A DNA stretch of 64,000 bases from Salegentibacter flavus. Lineage in GTDB: Bacteria > Bacteroidota > Bacteroidia > Flavobacteriales > Flavobacteriaceae. This document shows positions 1-9,011 of this stretch, in pieces; position 1 is the first letter of the stretch, and each line of letters starts with the position of its first letter. The stretch lies in the NCBI RefSeq assembly GCF_900115145.1, contig NZ_FOVL01000008.1:62001-126000 (forward strand), read 5' to 3'. Below the pieces are notes generated by a model. That model searched no databases. It was not told where the DNA came from and worked only from the letters and a program-made list of their open reading frames with translations. The translations under genes and the position numbers were made by a program.

Positions 1-381
1 CTTTTTCAGGATATCATTGGCTTTTTTTCCAACTGTGTAAATATCTATATTTTTAGCCTTGTAATCGTTCTTAGCCTTATACTTAACCGCTTTTATGATA
101 TTGGTATTAAAAGCACCGGCCAATCCCTTGTTTGATGAAACAGCAACGATCAACACATTGTTAACCTCGCGCTCCTCGGCATATTTACTGCTCGCATCAT
201 CTAAGGTAGCACTTAAATCCTGTAGCAACTGGGTTAACTTTTCAGAATAAGGACGCATTTGGGTAATTGCATCCTGGGCTCTGCTCAACTTTGCAGCCGA
301 TACCATTTTCATGGCACTGGTAATCTGCATGGTTGATGAAACCGAAATAATCCTGCTACGTAAATCTTTTAAGTTTGCCAT
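1..381 (-). CDS. atpG: ATP synthase F1 gamma subunit (5' part only)
   Basis: This is the N-terminal 127 codons of the F1 gamma subunit, the central rotor stalk that turns inside the alpha/beta hexamer. The ATG is at 381 and the frame stays open to the left edge, so the C-terminus lies outside the window. The reading MANLKDLRSRI, then SSTMQITSAMKMVSAAKL, is the conserved gamma N-terminal helix that enters the catalytic head. It follows atpA in the same direction after a 46-base gap containing a small palindrome. Identification is secure. Confidence 0.97.
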   Translation of the reverse strand, partial: MANLKDLRSRIISVSSTMQITSAMKMVSAAKLSRAQDAITQMRPYSEKLTQLLQDLSATLDDASSKYAEEREVNNVLIVAVSSNKGLAGAFNTNIIKAVKYKAKNDYKAKNIDIYTVGKKANDILKK

Positions 382-396
382 AAGTTACTTTATGAG

Positions 397-416
397 ATTC
401 CCACCTTCGCGGGAAT
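397..416. repeat. REP-like palindrome between atpA and atpG
   Basis: The bases ATTCCC...GGGAAT form a 6-bp inverted repeat around ACCTTCGC, followed by GAC. This resembles a short palindrome (TTCCCGCCTTCGCGGGAA type) that is scattered in many bacterial genomes. It fills most of the 46-base gap between atpA and atpG. It could act as an mRNA processing or stability element. No second copy was seen in this window, so its repeat status is inferred. Confidence 0.4.
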
Positions 417-427
417 GACAATAATTC

Positions 428-2008
428 TTACTTTTTATACTTCTCTGAAATTTCCTTAGCTACCTGCGTAAGGGTATCAGTAGCCTCATCGGTTAATTTA
501 CCGGCCTTAAGAGTATCCAGAACATTTCTGTGCTTTGTATCAAGAAACTCCAGGTAATCTTTTTCAAACTCCTTTACCTTATCTACAGGAACGTCTCTTA
601 ACAAGTTCTTGGAACCAGCAAAGATAATTGCAATCTGGTTTTCTACCGGGTAAGGATCATTTTGGCCCTGTTTCAGGATCTCAACATTACGCTTACCTTT
701 TTGGATTACACGACGGGTAGAAGGATCCAAATCCGAACCGAACTTAGAAAAAGCTTCAAGTTCACGGTACTGTGCCTGGTCAAGTTTAAGGGTTCCGGCA
801 ACTTTTTTCATCGATTTAATCTGAGCCGAACCACCTACACGGGATACAGAAATACCTACATCAATCGCAGGACGAACCCCCGAGTTAAAAAGATCGGAAG
901 TAAGGAATATCTGACCATCGGTGATCGAGATCACGTTGGTTGGGATATATGCCGAAACATCTCCCGCCTGGGTTTCAATAATTGGAAGTGCCGTTAGTGA
1001 TCCTCCTCCTTTTACCCTGTCTTTTAAAGGATCAGGAAGGTCGTTCATACCCTTAGCGATTTCATCATTGTTAATCACTTTCGCTGAACGCTCAAGAAGT
1101 CTCGAGTGAAGGAAGAAAACGTCTCCAGGATATGCCTCACGCCCCGGTGGACGACGAAGCAAAAGAGAAACCTCACGGTAAGCTACCGCCTGTTTAGAAA
1201 GATCATCATACACAATTAGCGCAGGACGACCCGTATCGCGGAAAAATTCCCCTATCGCTGCACCTGCAAAAGGAGCATAAACCTGCATCGGTGCAGGGTC
1301 TGATGCGTTTGCAGCTACAATTGTTGTATAAGCAAGCGCTCCCCTGTCCTCAAGTACCTTGGCGATACCTGCAACAGTAGAAGCTTTCTGCCCAATGGCA
1401 ACATATATACAGTATACCGGTTCTCCGGCATCGTAAAATTCTTTTTGGTTTAGGATGGTATCGATACAAACCGTTGTCTTACCGGTTTGACGGTCACCAA
1501 TCACAAGTTCCCGCTGTCCCCTACCTACTGGCACCATGGCATCAATAGATTTGATCCCGGTTTGAAGAGGTTCGTTAACTGGCTGACGGAAGATTACTCC
1601 GGGGGCCTTACGTTCAAGTGGCATTTCAAGAGTTTCCCCTTCAATTGCACCTTTTCCGTCTATAGGGTTTCCTAAGGTATCAACCACACGGCCAACGATG
1701 CCTTCTCCAACTTTAATGGAAGCGATTCGTTGGGTTCTTTTTACTACCGAACCTTCTTTGATCTCTTTGGTTGGTCCTAGAAGTACAACTCCAACGTTGT
1801 CTTCCTCCAGGTTAAGCACCATCCCTTCAAGGCCGCTTTCAAATTGAACCAATTCTCCATATTGAGCATTTGCCAAACCGTAAACATTAGCAATACCGTC
1901 ACCTACAGTAAGTACGGTACCCACTTCGTCTAAACTGGCTTCTGACTCAAAACCTGATAATTGCTGCTTTAATATTGCTGATACTTCAGCAGGATTTACT
2001 TCTGCCAT
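428..2008 (-). CDS. atpA: ATP synthase F1 alpha subunit
   Basis: The 526-residue protein is the non-catalytic nucleotide-binding subunit of the F1 head. The Walker A motif GDRQTGKT is at residues 171-178, the N-terminal beta-barrel covers about residues 25-95, and the [15 protein letters not shown] and [22 protein letters not shown] segments are typical of alpha rather than beta. Length is close to the family norm of about 510. It is read leftward between atpH (41-base gap) and atpG. The beta and epsilon genes are not next to it in this window, which agrees with the split atp operon of Bacteroidota. Confidence 0.98.
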   Translation of the reverse strand: MAEVNPAEVSAILKQQLSGFESEASLDEVGTVLTVGDGIANVYGLANAQYGELVQFESGLEGMVLNLEEDNVGVVLLGPTKEIKEGSVVKRTQRIASIKVGEGIVGRVVDTLGNPIDGKGAIEGETLEMPLERKAPGVIFRQPVNEPLQTGIKSIDAMVPVGRGQRELVIGDRQTGKTTVCIDTILNQKEFYDAGEPVYCIYVAIGQKASTVAGIAKVLEDRGALAYTTIVAANASDPAPMQVYAPFAGAAIGEFFRDTGRPALIVYDDLSKQAVAYREVSLLLRRPPGREAYPGDVFFLHSRLLERSAKVINNDEIAKGMNDLPDPLKDRVKGGGSLTALPIIETQAGDVSAYIPTNVISITDGQIFLTSDLFNSGVRPAIDVGISVSRVGGSAQIKSMKKVAGTLKLDQAQYRELEAFSKFGSDLDPSTRRVIQKGKRNVEILKQGQNDPYPVENQIAIIFAGSKNLLRDVPVDKVKEFEKDYLEFLDTKHRNVLDTLKAGKLTDEATDTLTQVAKEISEKYKK

Positions 2009-2049
2009 AATTATTTAGGATAAAATGTCACACTTTAAGTGTAACGGTT

Positions 2050-2607
2050 TTAATTAAATTTTGAAACGTATGTGTTGTTTTTTAATTCTCTCTTAAGCCT
2101 GTTAAGGTTGTTGGCTACACTGGCATCAAATTGCAAATCGCCAACCCTTAACACGAAACCACCAATCATATCTTCGTCAACAACATTTTTGAGGCTGGCT
2201 TCATTCCCGGTTAGTTCCTTAATTTTAGTTTGAACCTTATCTTCAAGCTCCTTTGTTAAAGGAACTGCGCTTGTAACAATAGCCTGCTGAGTATTATTCA
2301 TCGTATAATACCTTGCAATGTACTGTCTCGCTACAACTTCTAAAAGGTCAATTCGACCGTTCTCTACCAGGATATCAAAACTACTCATGGTTATCGCGTG
2401 AGCATCTTTAAATATCTCCCGAAGGGCACTTTTTTTAATTCCGGACTTAATGACCGGACTACCAAGCATACTTTTTAGGTCTTTGCTGTTAGCAATGGTT
2501 TGAGATATGCTTTGCATATCATCATATACCGCATCGGTGGCGTTTTTATCTTTTGCCAGACCGATTATTGCCTTAGCGTAACGTTGTGCTGCCCTGGTTC
2601 CTTTCAT
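2050..2607 (-). CDS. atpH: ATP synthase F1 delta subunit (OSCP-like)
   Basis: The 185-residue protein is the delta subunit, which ties the F1 head to the b-subunit peripheral stalk. The N-terminal RAAQRYAKAIIGLA helix and the C-terminal segment DEDMIGGFVLRVGDLQFDAS (residues about 145-165) are the family hallmarks. It begins 6 bases after the atpF stop codon, so the two are probably translated together. The 40-base gap to atpA contains nothing notable. Confidence 0.96.
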   Translation of the reverse strand: MKGTRAAQRYAKAIIGLAKDKNATDAVYDDMQSISQTIANSKDLKSMLGSPVIKSGIKKSALREIFKDAHAITMSSFDILVENGRIDLLEVVARQYIARYYTMNNTQQAIVTSAVPLTKELEDKVQTKIKELTGNEASLKNVVDEDMIGGFVLRVGDLQFDASVANNLNRLKRELKNNTYVSKFN

Positions 2608-2613
2608 CTTAAA

Positions 2614-3111
2614 TTAGTTTAAAGTAGAAACATCACCAAGCATCTTATCGATCATTTGATGCTGCTTTTCATCACTTGAAAGTTCCTTACGAATTACTTT
2701 CTCTGCAATTTCAATAGAAAGCGCGGCAACATGATTTTTCAATTCAGTCATTGCGGCCTGCTTTTCCAATTTAATGTTTTCCTGGGCCTGAGCTACAATC
2801 CTATCGGCTTTTTTCTGAGCATCTTCAGTAGCTTCAGTGATTATCTTTTCCTTTATCTCACGCGCTTCCTTAAGGATAGCATCTCTATCGGCACGAGCTT
2901 CTTTTAATAATTGCTCATTATCGGCCTTAAGATTTTGCATTTCCTTTCGCGCTTCTACAGCAGAAGCAAGGGCATCGTTAATTGATTGTTCCCGGTTATT
3001 AACTGCACCCAAAATTGGTTTCCAGGCAAATTTCGCCATAACGAAGATAAGCACCAAAAACACAATTGTTTGCCAGAAAAATAATCCGAATTCAGGAGTT
3101 ATTAAATCCAT
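2614..3111 (-). CDS. atpF: ATP synthase F0 b subunit
   Basis: The 165-residue protein has one N-terminal membrane segment (about residues 7-27) followed by a long charged, alanine-rich helix without prolines. This is the dimeric stator stalk of the ATP synthase. The length is normal for bacterial b subunits. It is separated from atpE by 87 bases that contain a strong hairpin with a T-run, unlike the tight spacing to atpH. Expression may therefore be lower than that of atpE. Confidence 0.95.
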   Translation of the reverse strand: MDLITPEFGLFFWQTIVFLVLIFVMAKFAWKPILGAVNNREQSINDALASAVEARKEMQNLKADNEQLLKEARADRDAILKEAREIKEKIITEATEDAQKKADRIVAQAQENIKLEKQAAMTELKNHVAALSIEIAEKVIRKELSSDEKQHQMIDKMLGDVSTLN

Positions 3112-3146
3112 AATCTATATTGTAAAAAAGTTTAAAAGCATCATTT

Positions 3147-3189
3147 AAAAAACCGCTTCGCAACCAACCGTTGCGAAGTGGATTTTTTT
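3147..3189 (-). terminator. terminator-like hairpin between atpE and atpF
   Basis: CCGCTTCGCAAC (3153-3164) pairs with GTTGCGAAGTGG (3170-3181) around a 5-base loop, with one G-T wobble. In the direction of transcription (minus strand) the stem is followed by six T residues (A-run at 3147-3152). This is a textbook intrinsic-terminator shape placed inside the atp operon. It may attenuate transcription after atpE or protect the atpE 3' end. Confidence 0.6.
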
Positions 3190-3198
3190 AAGGTTCGA

Positions 3199-3420
3199 TT
3201 ATCTAAGTACACCAAGTAAAGCGGCAACCACCCCAAAAAGGGCAACACCTTCTACAAGTGCAGCGGCGATAATCATAGCTGTTTGGATCTTTCCAGAAGC
3301 TTCTGGTTGACGGGCAATAGCGTCCATTGCTGAACCACCAATTTTACCAACACCAATAGCTGCTCCAACTACTGCTAATCCAGCTCCTAGAGCTGCAAGA
3401 CCTACATACAATAATTCCAT
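3199..3420 (-). CDS. atpE: ATP synthase F0 c subunit (rotor ring)
   Basis: The 73-residue protein is a two-helix hairpin that forms the c ring. The polar loop RQPEA is at residues 37-41 and the ion-binding carboxylate is Glu57 in ALVEGVALFG. The residues around Glu57 lack the Ser-Thr...Tyr pattern of sodium-binding c subunits, so proton coupling is the likely mode; this is inference from the motif. It lies 23 bases downstream of atpB and is followed by the terminator-like hairpin. Confidence 0.97.
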   Translation of the reverse strand: MELLYVGLAALGAGLAVVGAAIGVGKIGGSAMDAIARQPEASGKIQTAMIIAAALVEGVALFGVVAALLGVLR

Positions 3421-3443
3421 AATAGATAAATTAAAAATTAAAA

Positions 3444-4532
3444 TTAATGATGTTCATGTTCCGCAACTGCCATTCCGATAAACAGGGCAGACAGCATTGT
3501 AAAAATAAACGCTTGAAGGAATGCTACCAGCAATTCCAGTATTGTGATGAAAAGTGCAAACGGCACCGAAATTCCGGCTACTCCGGCACTCTCCAGTATA
3601 AATATCAATCCTAATAAACTCAATATAATAATGTGACCCGCAGTAATATTTGCAAACAAACGAATCATAAGGGCAATAGGCTTAATGAACACACCCAAGA
3701 CCTCAACTACAGCCAAAATTGGTTTTACGAACGTTGGAATACCCGGCATCCAGAAAACGTGTTTCCAGTAATCTTTATTCCCGTTCATAATAATTATAGC
3801 AAGGGTAAATAATCCCAGAGAGACTGTTACCGCAATGTTTCCGGTTACGTTAGCTGCTCCCGGTAAAAGACCTAATAAGTTGGTTATCCAGATAAAGAAA
3901 AACACGGTAAGCAAAAAGGGCATAAATTTCATATACTTCTTTTCACCAATCTGAGGTTTTGCTATCTCATCTCTAACAAACAATACCAGGGTTTCCAGCA
4001 CGTTATTAAAACCTTTAGGCGCATGTTTGTTCTTCTTGTGAAAACCAGCCAACCCAAAGAAGAACCAAATCATCAGAATAACGGTTAAAAGCATAGCCGC
4101 TACGTTCTTAGTGATGGAAAGGTCCAAAGGTCTTTCGGCATTTAAAGGATAATCTTCTTCGTCGAACTTAACGGTTTCAGCACTTTCCTCTAACTGGTAT
4201 ATTTTTTCATGATAGTTCACGAATTGCATTCCATCCTTTTCAACGATGTATTCCCCTTCGGTATCGTGATGAAATTCACTGGACATAAAAGTCACTAATC
4301 CATTATCTGTCCACAAAATCACAGGTAGTGGTAAAGTGTAAGAGTTATCGCCTGATCCAAAAAAATGCCATCCGTGGGAATCACCAATATGATGCAGGAT
4401 CATATCTGTTGGATTGAATTTTTCTTCAGTTTCATTTTCAACCTGATCGGCCGAGGCAAAAGCTAAAAAAGGAAGTAAGGCGAAGGCTAGTGTTAACGTC
4501 ACTATAATCTTAAAAGATTTATGTGCTATCAT
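3444..4532 (-). CDS. atpB: ATP synthase F0 a subunit with long N-terminal domain
   Basis: The 362-residue protein is the proton-channel subunit. The essential arginine is Arg291 in LMIRLFANITAGH, and several membrane segments follow residue 140. The first 27 residues look like a cleavable signal peptide ending AFA, followed by about 110 acidic, soluble residues. This makes it roughly 90 residues longer than the E. coli protein, a known feature of Bacteroidota a subunits. A TACCTTTG promoter element lies about 44 bases upstream. Confidence 0.96.
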   Translation of the reverse strand: MIAHKSFKIIVTLTLAFALLPFLAFASADQVENETEEKFNPTDMILHHIGDSHGWHFFGSGDNSYTLPLPVILWTDNGLVTFMSSEFHHDTEGEYIVEKDGMQFVNYHEKIYQLEESAETVKFDEEDYPLNAERPLDLSITKNVAAMLLTVILMIWFFFGLAGFHKKNKHAPKGFNNVLETLVLFVRDEIAKPQIGEKKYMKFMPFLLTVFFFIWITNLLGLLPGAANVTGNIAVTVSLGLFTLAIIIMNGNKDYWKHVFWMPGIPTFVKPILAVVEVLGVFIKPIALMIRLFANITAGHIIILSLLGLIFILESAGVAGISVPFALFITILELLVAFLQAFIFTMLSALFIGMAVAEHEHH

Positions 4533-4575
4533 AGTACCTGTTCTGCTTAAAAATTATGGGCTCTAAATTTCGCTG

Positions 4576-4583
4576 CAAAGGTA
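4576..4583 (-). promoter_or_regulatory. candidate promoter -7 element for atpB
   Basis: The minus strand reads TACCTTTG, matching TAnnTTTG, the Bacteroidota sigma-A -7 consensus. A TTTC sequence lies about 18 bases further upstream, a weak match to the -33 TTTG box. It sits in the 135-base gap before atpB, so the core subunits could be transcribed separately from the accessory genes. Motif match only. Confidence 0.45.
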
Positions 4584-4667
4584 TACTTTTAATTTTTATC
4601 TGAAAGCCCCGGTTATAAATTTTTAAACCGAAACTCCAATTTAAGGATTTCGTTGAGAGACAACAAC

Positions 4668-5051
4668 TTATTTTAAATTAATAAGCTTTACGACATAAAG
4701 GGTTTCAAAGATCAGAAATAAAAAATAAGGGATGAAAAATGCTATGATATTTAAAAAGGTTGTGGGGATTCCGCTTAAAATAAGGGGTAAAAGAAATATC
4801 ACCGCAGCTAGCATCTTTAAAAGACTAAGTCCCATAAAAGCAAACCCGATTTTGTCCTGAAAATTCTGATGTACCCAAATCAGAGTGCTGTAAATGATTA
4901 AAGTAGCGAAAAAGTGAAAAAGATAGATGGCCCATACGGGATAAAAGAGTTCACTTTCAAAAATAAAATTCAGCAGTAAATACTGTATTACAAAAAGTAC
5001 AATGCTAAAAAGAAGGAATACCTTTAAAAATCCTGGTAAATTATTCTTCAT
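4668..5051 (-). CDS. small four-helix membrane protein (DUF6168-like) of the atp cluster
   Basis: The 127-residue protein is almost entirely hydrophobic, with about four predicted membrane segments (near residues 8-28, 36-58, 68-90 and 98-121). It sits between the AtpZ-like gene (4-base gap) and atpB, the place where atpI-type assembly genes are found in many atp operons. From memory it resembles the flavobacterial DUF6168 family, but I cannot confirm that. An assembly or ion-supply role for F0 is inference from context only. Confidence 0.6.
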   Translation of the reverse strand: MKNNLPGFLKVFLLFSIVLFVIQYLLLNFIFESELFYPVWAIYLFHFFATLIIYSTLIWVHQNFQDKIGFAFMGLSLLKMLAAVIFLLPLILSGIPTTFLNIIAFFIPYFLFLIFETLYVVKLINLK

Positions 5052-5055
5052 AATA

Positions 5056-5271
5056 TTAATCGTCGTCGCTTAGGTCCTTTAAACCCCTAAAAACCTGGTA
5101 AAGTGCAACAAACACACCCAACAGGGAAAGTGAGATGGTATAAGCTGAATATTTATTTGGGAACTTCTCATCCAGCCAAATACCAATAAAAACACCGGCT
5201 GCGATAATAATACCCATCTGGAAGGCAATATTCACATAGGCCAGGTACTTATTAGGCTGATTTTTTTTCAT
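5056..5271 (-). CDS. AtpZ/AtpI-family F0 accessory protein
   Basis: The protein has two membrane helices joined by the short segment IGIWLDEKFPNK, typical of AtpZ/AtpI-like proteins that accompany F0 genes and assist c-ring assembly or Mg transport. An upstream ATG at 5301 would give 81 residues, but those first residues lie inside the bactofilin gene. I prefer the ATG at 5271 (MKKNQPNKYLAY, 71 residues), which matches the usual family start. It overlaps the bactofilin stop by about 20 bases, suggesting translational coupling. Confidence 0.8.
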   Translation of the reverse strand: MKKNQPNKYLAYVNIAFQMGIIIAAGVFIGIWLDEKFPNKYSAYTISLSLLGVFVALYQVFRGLKDLSDDD

Positions 5272-5653
5272 CTTTTTGCTTAAGCGATTTAACATCGCCA
5301 TTCATCTGGCAGGTGGCATTAAACGTTGCTCCAGGCTCAATAGCGAGTTTTCCGGCGCTAACTTCCCCTTCAATAACCGCAGAGGTTCTCAGGCTCAAAG
5401 TTCCGGTTACATGCAGGTTTCCGTTTATTTTGCCTTCAATATCGGCATGTTCGCATTCTAGTTTGCCCTTTAAAAGGCCGCCTTCGCTAATTACAACCTT
5501 GCCGGCGGTTTTGAGATTACCATCCAAGGTTCCTTCAATCCTGAATCCTCCTTTGCCGCTAATGTCTCCGATAATAGTTGTTCCGGCAGCAATTCGGTTT
5601 TGTTCTTTGGTATTTTCGGATTTGGATTTAGATTTTTTTTGATCTGAAAACAT
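5252..5653 (-). CDS. bactofilin (polymer-forming cytoskeletal protein)
   Basis: The 133-residue protein has a charged, disordered N-terminus (KKSKSKSENTKEQNR) and then a right-handed beta-helix core of glycine-spaced repeats (about residues 22-120: IIGDISGKGGFRIEGTLDGN and onward). This is the bactofilin fold, which polymerises without nucleotide and acts as a membrane-linked scaffold for cell shape or protein placement. It lies 10 bases downstream of porW/sprE and overlaps the AtpZ-like gene, so all may be one transcript. Confidence 0.9.
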   Translation of the reverse strand: MFSDQKKSKSKSENTKEQNRIAAGTTIIGDISGKGGFRIEGTLDGNLKTAGKVVISEGGLLKGKLECEHADIEGKINGNLHVTGTLSLRTSAVIEGEVSAGKLAIEPGATFNATCQMNGDVKSLKQKDEKKSA

Positions 5654-5663
5654 AAGTAGGGTT

Positions 5664-8189
5664 TTAATTATTGGGGGGTGGGTAAGCGTCTAAATTTTTA
5701 TGAATTTGTACAATTCTATAATTTTCTGTTGATATGGCAATGAATTCATCTTCAATTTTAAATTCTTTATTCTGAAGTAATTCTGCAAATCCCAAAGCCC
5801 TTTCCTTGTTCTCCAGTCCATGAATCACCACAAAAACCGTGGCAGGATCGTAAATATCTACTGAAGTTTTATGGTCGTAATTAAGCTTTTCAATGGCTTT
5901 ATCTATTTTTCCCTTTAGCGCTGAAGCACTTTCCTTTTCAGAAATATCAAAGGTGTAAACCAGTTTAAAATTAGTCTGAAGACTATCCCGGTTAAATTCC
6001 ATCCCGGAAAGCGAAGGAATAGTCTGGGTTATTAATTCCCGTGCTTTATTTCCTTCTTCCGTTTGCGGATAGGTTAACGCCACATGGTTTAGGGCATCTT
6101 TATAAGCCTCAAGACCAAGCAATCTAGCGATGGCCATAGCTTTTAATAATTCGAATTTTGGCAGGATTTCTTCCCCGGAAAATTCATTAATATACTTATT
6201 AGTCTCCACGAGCACCTCATCATATTTTTCCTCTTCAAAATTCCTGTAAACTTCAGCATAAACCGCTTCAGGAGAATTCTCATCCTCAGTAATCGCCTGA
6301 GGGTTTAAAATATAGGTAGCATAACGTGATTCGGGATAGTTATTGAGAATATCCTGCTTTATTCTTTCCTGATCGGCAAGACGACCGGTAATCCCATATA
6401 TTTGGTATAGATTATATTTAGCGGGAAGAATAAGGTCTTCTTTAGTACTATCTTTCAGCAGCGCTTCCAGGTTTTCAGCAGCCCTATCATACTGCCTGTA
6501 TTTTTCTTTATAAATAATTCCCAGTTGATAGCGGGCTATATTGCGATCGCTGGCTAGACTATCCAGGATTCGTTGATCTGTAGGGATCATATTTACATAA
6601 GTCATAGGATCAAAACGCGGATCGTCATCAAAGTTTATTTCAGCCGTTTCGGTTTCTTCGGTGGTGTCCTGCTCGGCAAAACCCAATTCTCCCCATCGCC
6701 AGTTATCTGCCAAAGGCCTGTTTCCCCAAATATTTTTAAATGTCTGAAGCCCGTTTTGCAGCCTGCTTTCGTTGTGAAAATAGAAATTACGGGCCCCTCC
6801 GGGAGTTGGCATTGCCCCCGGACCGGGAAGTGAGGTTTGCGGAATTTCTTCAACAACAATTCCGGCGAGTCTATCAGACTCGGCTTTTGTTTTTAAGTCT
6901 TCAATATGTGCTGTGAAATATTCGAGTTGTTCATCGGGAAGCATCCTGCTCAGCATTAAAATACTGTCGTTTCTTGCCAGACTTTCTTCATATAAAATAA
7001 CATCTTCCAGATTATCGCGCTTCTTTTTGATAGTCCTGTATTCCCTAAGTCGGGGAGACATCACTGCCAGGGTACTGTCGTAATATTTACTGGCATCACG
7101 GTATCTTGCATCCTCAAAATTCCTGTTGGCCAGGATCTCATAATTAATAGATTTTAGGAATTTGTCGCTAATTGGGGCTCGCAATGACTTGTTGTAGTAT
7201 TCAACCGCAAGACGCGTGGAATCGATATTCCTGTAATATTCCCCTATCTGAAAATAAATCTTATCGAGATATGGCCGATTTTCCCGGTCTTCCTCCAATT
7301 CGGTAAGCAATGCTCTTAATTGGTAATTTTCTCCCTGGTTGTAATCAAAATTACGTGCTTTTTCAACGTAAGCGTTAACCATGTAGACCCTCGGGGATTT
7401 TCGGTTTAATTCTATAACCTTATCGAAAGCCTCGTTGGCAAGACTGGGTTGATCAATACGGTTGTACAATTGCCCCAGAATGTAATAATATCTCCCTTTT
7501 TGCTCATTTTTACCGGTGATTCCAGCGGCTTTTTGAAGGGGTACCACGGCACTATCAATAAGCTGAAGATTTACAAAGGCCTGGGCTAAAGTAGCGTTAG
7601 CATCAGCAAAAGCCTGACTTTCCAGGTCTTCCTGCTTCAGAATATTCTTCAGATTTTTGATGGCAAGCCGGTTATTATCCAGCCTCATATTTGTTTTTTC
7701 CCGCCAGATCTGGGCAGTATTTATATTATTACTCGCCGGATATTTGTGAAGGATATAGTTGAAGGCTTCCAGGGCCGGAATAAACCGCTGCTCATAATAT
7801 CTTGCCTTTCCCAACAACATATAAGCTTCATCTATTTGTGGATTTCGCTCTTTTCCTCCAATAAACATGGAGTGTTTCTGGATAGCTTTTACCGCTTTTT
7901 CTTCAGCTATACCAAAATTCTGATTTCTAATGCTATCCGGAAGCAGGATTTGCTCCTCAATTTGCATGCGCTCTATAGGAAGAATATCCCAGAAATTATC
8001 ATCGTAGGTCTGGATAAGTTCCTCCCGACCTTGATCGAGAGCGAGATGGCCGTTATAAAGGGTATTATACTCGGTAGTTACCGCATGGTAGTTCCGGTTT
8101 AGAAATTTGTCTTTCTTGCGCGAACAGCCAAGAATACCGCCCACGAGGATAAGAAGCACAAAAATTTTAGTAAAACTATTCAAAATCAA
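5664..8189 (-). CDS. porW/sprE: type IX secretion / gliding motility lipoprotein PorW/SprE
   Basis: The 841-residue lipoprotein has signal peptide and lipobox ILGC with acyl-Cys at residue 22. The RNYHAVTTEYNTLYNGHLALDQG segment follows, with tandem tetratricopeptide-like helices over most of the length and a C-terminal domain after about residue 750. This order and the length match PorW of Porphyromonas and SprE of Flavobacterium johnsoniae, which are needed for type IX secretion and, in gliders, for movement. The protein would be tethered in the periplasm. It is first in a probable unit with the bactofilin gene. Confidence 0.9.
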   Translation of the reverse strand: MILNSFTKIFVLLILVGGILGCSRKKDKFLNRNYHAVTTEYNTLYNGHLALDQGREELIQTYDDNFWDILPIERMQIEEQILLPDSIRNQNFGIAEEKAVKAIQKHSMFIGGKERNPQIDEAYMLLGKARYYEQRFIPALEAFNYILHKYPASNNINTAQIWREKTNMRLDNNRLAIKNLKNILKQEDLESQAFADANATLAQAFVNLQLIDSAVVPLQKAAGITGKNEQKGRYYYILGQLYNRIDQPSLANEAFDKVIELNRKSPRVYMVNAYVEKARNFDYNQGENYQLRALLTELEEDRENRPYLDKIYFQIGEYYRNIDSTRLAVEYYNKSLRAPISDKFLKSINYEILANRNFEDARYRDASKYYDSTLAVMSPRLREYRTIKKKRDNLEDVILYEESLARNDSILMLSRMLPDEQLEYFTAHIEDLKTKAESDRLAGIVVEEIPQTSLPGPGAMPTPGGARNFYFHNESRLQNGLQTFKNIWGNRPLADNWRWGELGFAEQDTTEETETAEINFDDDPRFDPMTYVNMIPTDQRILDSLASDRNIARYQLGIIYKEKYRQYDRAAENLEALLKDSTKEDLILPAKYNLYQIYGITGRLADQERIKQDILNNYPESRYATYILNPQAITEDENSPEAVYAEVYRNFEEEKYDEVLVETNKYINEFSGEEILPKFELLKAMAIARLLGLEAYKDALNHVALTYPQTEEGNKARELITQTIPSLSGMEFNRDSLQTNFKLVYTFDISEKESASALKGKIDKAIEKLNYDHKTSVDIYDPATVFVVIHGLENKERALGFAELLQNKEFKIEDEFIAISTENYRIVQIHKNLDAYPPPNN

Positions 8190-8273
8190 CCGGTTCTAGG
8201 TAATATGATTAACTCAGCTACCGCTGTTTTAGTATGTAAAAATACGCTTCTTTTTAGAAACAAAAACCGGTTT

Positions 8274-8999
8274 TTAGATATTCTCGGGTTGGTGCTGCAT
8301 AGGTTCCCCCGAAAAATAATCTTCCAGCTCCCTTAAGGTTGCTTCTGAAGTCTGTATGTCTTTTACCACTTCTCCTTTATCCAGTACCACTATACGTTCA
8401 CAAACTTCGGTAACGTGAATCAAATCGTGGCTTGAGATCAGGAAGGTAGTTTCATTGGCTGCGGCTCGTTCCCTAATGATCTTTTTTAACCGAATTTGCG
8501 TGGTGGGATCAAGATTCGCAAAAGGTTCATCTAAAATCACGACCCTGGGATCACCTATAAGTGTGGCTACAATGCCTACTTTTTTCTGATTCCCTTTGGA
8601 AAGATCACGCAGGTACTTTTTACGGCCAAGAATCTCACCATGAAAAAAGTCTTCAAATTCAGCTAAAAGTGCATCTACATCGGCTTTATTGCGATTTCTT
8701 AACTCTCCCACGAAATAGAAATATTCCTCGGGAGTAAGATATCCAATCAGGAAGCTTTCATCAATAAAAGAAGCAGTAAAACTTTTCCATTCCTCGTTTT
8801 GACTCACGGTAATTTCGTTATTAAAAATATTCCCCGTGGTTGGCTGAATAAGATCCAGCAATAGACTGAAAAATGTGGTTTTTCCTGCCCCATTATTCCC
8901 TACCAGTCCAAAATTCTGGCCAGCCGGGATGTCCAGGTGCTCTATATTGAGAACCGTAGTTCCATTGTAAACTTTTGTAATATTCGTCGCGGTAATCAT
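8274..8999 (-). CDS. ABC transporter ATP-binding protein
   Basis: The 241-residue ATPase has Walker A GNNGAGKTT at residues 34-42, the signature LSKGN at 133-137, Walker B VVILDE at 153-158 and the switch His in LISSHD. The form LSKGNQKKV and the small size are typical of the CcmA/NatA group that powers two-subunit exporters. It lies 12 bases downstream of the membrane subunit gene, so the two should form one exporter. The substrate cannot be read from sequence. Confidence 0.93.
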   Translation of the reverse strand: MITATNITKVYNGTTVLNIEHLDIPAGQNFGLVGNNGAGKTTFFSLLLDLIQPTTGNIFNNEITVSQNEEWKSFTASFIDESFLIGYLTPEEYFYFVGELRNRNKADVDALLAEFEDFFHGEILGRKKYLRDLSKGNQKKVGIVATLIGDPRVVILDEPFANLDPTTQIRLKKIIRERAAANETTFLISSHDLIHVTEVCERIVVLDKGEVVKDIQTSEATLRELEDYFSGEPMQHQPENI

Positions 9000-9011
9000 A
9001 AATTCAATTTT

